NCBI GenBank assembly: GCA_003533405.1
Contig: DQDL01000104.1
Location: 3,827 to 13,722, forward strand
Origin: Clostridiales bacterium
GTDB taxonomy: Bacteria > Bacillota > Clostridia > Oscillospirales > Oscillospiraceae
Direction: 5' to 3'
Length of the DNA stretch: 9,896 nt
Positions 7,086 to 9,896 of this stretch are shown here, one piece after another. The notes beneath the pieces are model-generated. The model made no database searches, had not been told where the DNA came from, and was given only the letters and a program-made list of their open reading frames with translations. Every line of letters begins with the position of its first letter. The first letter of the stretch is position 1. A program made the translations under genes and the position numbers.

Positions 7086-7155
7086 GCCTTTGTTATTTAT
7101 ATTGTGAAACGAAATCGGTTTGATTACAAATACGGATTTAAGGAGAGTTACCCCT

Positions 7156-8964
7156 ATGAAACGATTTTTGTCGTTTATTCTGGTACTGCTTCTGGTTTTC
7201 AGCCTTGTGCCGTTTTCAGCCTCCGCTGCGAGCAGCATGAAGGCGAGCGCCAATATAATCGAGTACATAAAGGCGAAGGAAGGCTGCCGCCTAAAAGCGT
7301 ACAAGCTCACGGGCGAGACCAATTGGACGATAGGCTACGGCCACTCCGACGGCTCGGTCAAGGAGGGGCAGACCATCACGCAGGAGGAGGCCGATAAGCT
7401 GTTTGCCGACGATCTTAAGAAGTTCGAGACGGCGGTCAACGGCTATATCGACAAGTACGGCCTTACCATGAACCAGAATAAGTTCGACGCCATCGTCAGT
7501 CTGACATATAACTGCGGCACGAATTGGGTCGATAACAGCTGGCGCATAGCACGCTACCTTAAAAACAACTTCAAATACTCAAACGGCGACCCCATCCCCG
7601 ATCAGGAGATAGCTGACGCATTCGGCGTTATCTGTTCCGGCGGCGACGGCATTATGGAGGGGCTTATCAAAAGGCGCATCGATGAGGCAAAAATTTTTCT
7701 CTATGGCGACTATAAGGGCACGGGCAGCCACGATTTTGTGTATGTTCTTCTAAACGCAAACGGCGGTACGCTCACAAGCGGCAACCGTGTCGTTATCTAC
7801 ACCAAGGGTCAGCACTACAGCTCCATGCCCGAGGCGACAAAGTCGGGCTATTACCTCGACGGCTGGAAGTCGGATGCAGGGTATTATTACTGCAACCGTG
7901 ATATCGCAAAGAAAAACCTGAGCCTGACCGCCATGTGGCTTTCCGGCGACGGTCCGACGAAGTATACGGTTACCGTAAACGGCGGCTTCGGCAGCGGCAA
8001 GAACAGAGCCGGGGTCACCGTGTACCTCAGCCCCTACGAAAAAAGCGGCTACCGCTTCACCGGCTGGACAAAGAGCACGAACGATATAACGATAAGCAAG
8101 GACTCCGACGGCTTTTACTACTTCACCATGCCCGAAAAGTCCGTCACCGTGACCGCAAACTATGAGGAGATCAAAAATACCTACACCGTCACTGTCAAAA
8201 ACGGCGGCGGCAGCGGCACATTTGAGGCCGGTGCGAAGGTGTGGGTATACCCACTGTCGATCGAGGAGAAGTTCGGGTATAAGATAAGCTCATGGCAGTC
8301 AAATGAGGTGACGGTCAAGGGCAGCCCCAAGGACGGGTTCTACTTTACCATGCCGTCAAAAAATGTGACGGTGACGGGCACTTATGTCAAGGGCTGCAAC
8401 CGTTTTGACGACTGCCCTGCGCTGGATTACGCCGACCTTGACGAGATGCACTGGGCGCATTACGAGATAGACTACTGCATCGACAGTAAGCTGCTCATCG
8501 GAACGAGCACGCAAACCTTTGCGCCCGAGGATCCCATGACCCGTGCGATGATAGCAACCGTGTTCTACCGCCTTGCCGACGCACCGTCCGTCTCCGGCAA
8601 GGAAAACCCCTACTCCGATGTTTACGACGACTATTACAGGGATGCTGCCGTGTGGATGCACTCGAGCGGCGTTAACATCGACGACGGCTACGGCTTCTTC
8701 AGGCCCGACGATATCGTCACACGGCAGGAGTTTGCATATCTGCTGTACAGGTTCTCCGGCAGCGGCAAGCCCGACGCCGACCTAACGGCATTCTCGGACG
8801 CCGGTAATGTCGACGACAAGTACCTTGACGCAATGAAATGGGCGGTCGCAAAGGGCATCATCATCGGTACCGATGAGGGAACGCTCGAGCCCACGAGCGG
8901 AGCTTCCCGTGCCGAGATATCGGCAATGCTCTACCGCTTTCTGCACGCAACAAACTCAATTTGA
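7156..8964 (+). CDS. Secreted lysozyme (GH24-like) with InlB-type repeats and three SLH domains
   Basis: 602 residues from ATG 7156 with AAGGAG 10 nt upstream; a TTG at 7120 would lengthen it but destroy the clean signal peptide. Residues 1-24 form a signal peptide (basic start, hydrophobic core, cleavage likely after ASA at 22-24). Residues 33-185 are a phage-type lysozyme fold: E42 in KEGCRLKAYK, then TIGYGHSDG (58-66) and ITQEEADKLF (74-83). E42 and T58 match catalytic E11 and T26 of T4 lysozyme, but the D20 position is Leu51. Residues 193-262 are a Listeria-Bacteroides (Flg_new-type) repeat; 268-337 and 342-411 are two related divergent repeats. Three SLH domains follow (about 424-475, 486-535, 545-597), with TRAM, TRQE and SRAE motifs. 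SLH domains bind pyruvylated secondary cell wall polymer, so the enzyme is probably held on the cell surface, acting on peptidoglycan in wall remodelling or on other bacteria. Confidence 0.87.
   Translation: MKRFLSFILVLLLVFSLVPFSASAASSMKASANIIEYIKAKEGCRLKAYKLTGETNWTIGYGHSDGSVKEGQTITQEEADKLFADDLKKFETAVNGYIDKYGLTMNQNKFDAIVSLTYNCGTNWVDNSWRIARYLKNNFKYSNGDPIPDQEIADAFGVICSGGDGIMEGLIKRRIDEAKIFLYGDYKGTGSHDFVYVLLNANGGTLTSGNRVVIYTKGQHYSSMPEATKSGYYLDGWKSDAGYYYCNRDIAKKNLSLTAMWLSGDGPTKYTVTVNGGFGSGKNRAGVTVYLSPYEKSGYRFTGWTKSTNDITISKDSDGFYYFTMPEKSVTVTANYEEIKNTYTVTVKNGGGSGTFEAGAKVWVYPLSIEEKFGYKISSWQSNEVTVKGSPKDGFYFTMPSKNVTVTGTYVKGCNRFDDCPALDYADLDEMHWAHYEIDYCIDSKLLIGTSTQTFAPEDPMTRAMIATVFYRLADAPSVSGKENPYSDVYDDYYRDAAVWMHSSGVNIDDGYGFFRPDDIVTRQEFAYLLYRFSGSGKPDADLTAFSDAGNVDDKYLDAMKWAVAKGIIIGTDEGTLEPTSGASRAEISAMLYRFLHATNSI
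7957..8388 (+). repeat. Tandem divergent InlB-like repeats within the lysozyme gene
   Basis: Two units of about 70 codons (7957-8166 and 8179-8388) encode matching blocks: YTVTV followed by a Gly-rich turn, a GY..(F/I).. W segment, then DGFYYFTMPEKSVTV versus DGFYFTMPSKNVTV near the ends. They join the catalytic part and first repeat to the SLH anchor, probably as a rigid stalk. Confidence 0.75.
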
Positions 8965-8976
8965 TACGGTTTTTTA

Positions 8977-9018
8977 AAAGTTCTGTCGGAATTTTTTCTC
9001 CGGCAGAACTTTATTTCT
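8977..9018 (+). terminator. Rho-independent terminator of the SLH-lysozyme gene
   Basis: A 14-bp stem (8977-8990 with 8999-9012, one G-U pair) around an 8-base loop is followed by a T-rich stretch. It starts 13 nt after the TGA stop. Its tail runs directly into the -35 of the next promoter at 9018. Confidence 0.85.
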
Positions 9019-9046
9019 TGACAAATATTTGAGGCGGTGTAATAAT
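9018..9046 (+). promoter_or_regulatory. Promoter of the LacI-family regulator gene
   Basis: A consensus TTGACA (9018-9023) is followed after 17 bp by AATAAT (9041-9046), with TG one base before the -10. This is a strong sigma-A-type promoter with a start near 9053, about 60 nt before the regulator start. Confidence 0.78.
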
Positions 9047-9061
9047 TCAGTCAAGAGTAAA

Positions 9062-9073
9062 CGAAAAGTTTCG
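9062..9073. promoter_or_regulatory. Candidate operator in the regulator leader
   Basis: CGAAA and TTTCG flank an AG centre, just downstream of the predicted transcription start. Flanking AACGAA (9060-9065) and TTCGTT (9081-9086) form a wider inverted repeat. LacI-family operators are often A/T-armed palindromes of this size, so autoregulation is possible but only inferred. Confidence 0.35.
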
Positions 9074-9113
9074 CAAATTATTCGTTAACAAATGAAAGTG
9101 AGCGATGCAAACG

Positions 9114-9896
9114 ATGAGCTATAAACAGATCACCATTAATGACATTGCAAAAAGGATAGGCGTTTCCAAGACCACCGTGTCAAGATACTTAAACGGCAAG
9201 TTTGAGTACATGTCGCAGGATACGAAAAAACGCATCGAGGAGGCCATCGCCGAGACCGGCTACAGGCCAAACCGCCTTGCAAACAGCCTCAAGACCGATA
9301 AAAGCGACCTTATCGGCGTTGTCATGTCGAACATCATGGCAAACCAGACCCCGCAGCTTTTGGGCAGCATTTGCAGCACCTGCACAAAGCACGGCAAGAA
9401 GATCGTCGTGGTAAACAGCGAGAAAAATCCCGAGAAGGAAAAGCAGCTGGCGCAGGATCTTATAGACCAGCGGGTCGACGGCCTGCTCGTCATAAGCGGC
9501 TACAACAGCGAGTTTTATCAGGAGCTGGACCGGGATGAGCTGCCGGTCGTGCTCGCAGACCGTGTTCCCAAAAATGTCGACATGGACTCGGTCGCAATAA
9601 ACCACAAGGAGAGCACCTACCGTGTTGTCAGCCATCTGCTTGACGAGGGATATCAGCGCATTGTCGTGTTTTCAAGGCCGCACAAGAATCCGTACAACAC
9701 GCCGGCAATTCGTGTTGCGGCGGCGGAAAAAGCCTGCCGTGACCGCTTCGGCAACGACGCCTGCTGCGTGAAGGTGGTCGTATCGAGCGATGCCGACAAC
9801 ACAAATTCCCCCGATTTTGACGAGACCATGGCGCAGCTGGTGCGCTTTTACGAGGAAAGCTTTGAAACGCCCACTGCGATATTTGTCGCCGAGGCG
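9114..9896 (+). CDS. LacI-family transcriptional regulator, 3' end outside window
   Basis: 261 codons are visible and the frame is open to the window edge. The N-terminus is a LacI helix-turn-helix: ITINDIAKRIGVSKTTVSRYL (residues 6-26; recognition helix about 18-26), followed by the hinge helix RPNRLANSLKT (51-61) that inserts into the operator minor groove. From residue 65 the periplasmic-binding-protein-like sensor domain begins (DLIGVVMSN), with DGLLVISG near 134 and AINHKEST near 170 as typical later blocks; a complete protein would have about 330-350 residues. ATG 9114 gives the usual short N-terminus; ATG 9105 in the same frame is possible, and the ribosome binding site (GTGAG at 9098-9102) is weak. 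Such regulators usually sense a sugar and control neighbouring carbohydrate genes, which here would lie beyond the window. Ligand unknown. Confidence 0.93.
   Translation, partial: MSYKQITINDIAKRIGVSKTTVSRYLNGKFEYMSQDTKKRIEEAIAETGYRPNRLANSLKTDKSDLIGVVMSNIMANQTPQLLGSICSTCTKHGKKIVVVNSEKNPEKEKQLAQDLIDQRVDGLLVISGYNSEFYQELDRDELPVVLADRVPKNVDMDSVAINHKESTYRVVSHLLDEGYQRIVVFSRPHKNPYNTPAIRVAAAEKACRDRFGNDACCVKVVVSSDADNTNSPDFDETMAQLVRFYEESFETPTAIFVAEA

Noticed and set aside
7104..7155. Upstream GTG (7104) and TTG (7120) starts near the lysozyme gene
   Set aside because: The GTG is in another frame; the TTG would put charged residues before an otherwise clean signal peptide, and AAGGAG serves ATG 7156.
7156..8964. 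Prophage remnant
   Set aside because: Only the catalytic domain is phage-like; there is no holin, integrase or structural gene, and the SLH domains and signal peptide indicate a cellular gene.
9189..9635. Open frame of 148 codons on the minus strand opposite the LacI-family gene
   Set aside because: It mirrors the sensor domain of a clear LacI-family regulator; no separate start signal.
1..9896. tRNA, rRNA, CRISPR array, insertion sequence or a linked defence/biosynthetic cluster
   Set aside because: No cloverleaf, regular direct repeats, transposase motifs or terminal inverted repeats were seen; the genes form separate units of different roles.

Overview
This window looks like chromosomal DNA of a Gram-positive anaerobe of the Clostridia, most likely an Oscillospirales/Oscillospiraceae-type gut bacterium. 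The inference rests on moderately high GC, strong GGAGG-type ribosome binding sites, sigma-A-like promoters (TTGACA/TATAAT), intrinsic terminators, a secreted protein with S-layer homology (SLH) domains and Listeria-Bacteroides type repeats, and the mix of gene families. No mobile element, CRISPR array, tRNA or rRNA was seen. Genus-level placement is not possible from the sequence alone.

Left part (1-1140): the 3' end of a calcium/sodium antiporter gene (+) converges on a small membrane protein of the DUF2798 type (-). They share a perfect 17-bp bidirectional terminator that also contains the last codons and stop of the DUF2798 gene. A candidate promoter overlapping the end of the next gene, followed by a hairpin with a T-run, lies in front of the DUF2798 gene.

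Middle part (1112-5290), all on the minus strand: nadE and guaA form a tight operon (17 nt apart) behind a good promoter that carries a palindrome over its -35. Both encode ammonia-using ATP pyrophosphatases, and the GuaA protein lacks its usual glutamine amidotransferase domain. After a hairpin comes a 772-residue membrane M48-type metalloprotease with an unusual TPR-like C-terminal half, predicted to face the cytosol.

Right part (5291-9896), all on the plus strand: a compact, apparently degenerate relative of the old yellow enzyme/2,4-dienoyl-CoA reductase flavoproteins; a secreted phage-type lysozyme joined to InlB-like repeats and three SLH domains; and the 5' part of a LacI-family regulator with its own strong promoter. 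These three look like separate transcription units.

I see no obvious multi-gene new system. The best leads are the compact flavoprotein that has lost its hallmark residues, the M48-TPR membrane protease, the amidotransferase-less GuaA paired with NadE, and the SLH-anchored lysozyme with a substituted catalytic position.
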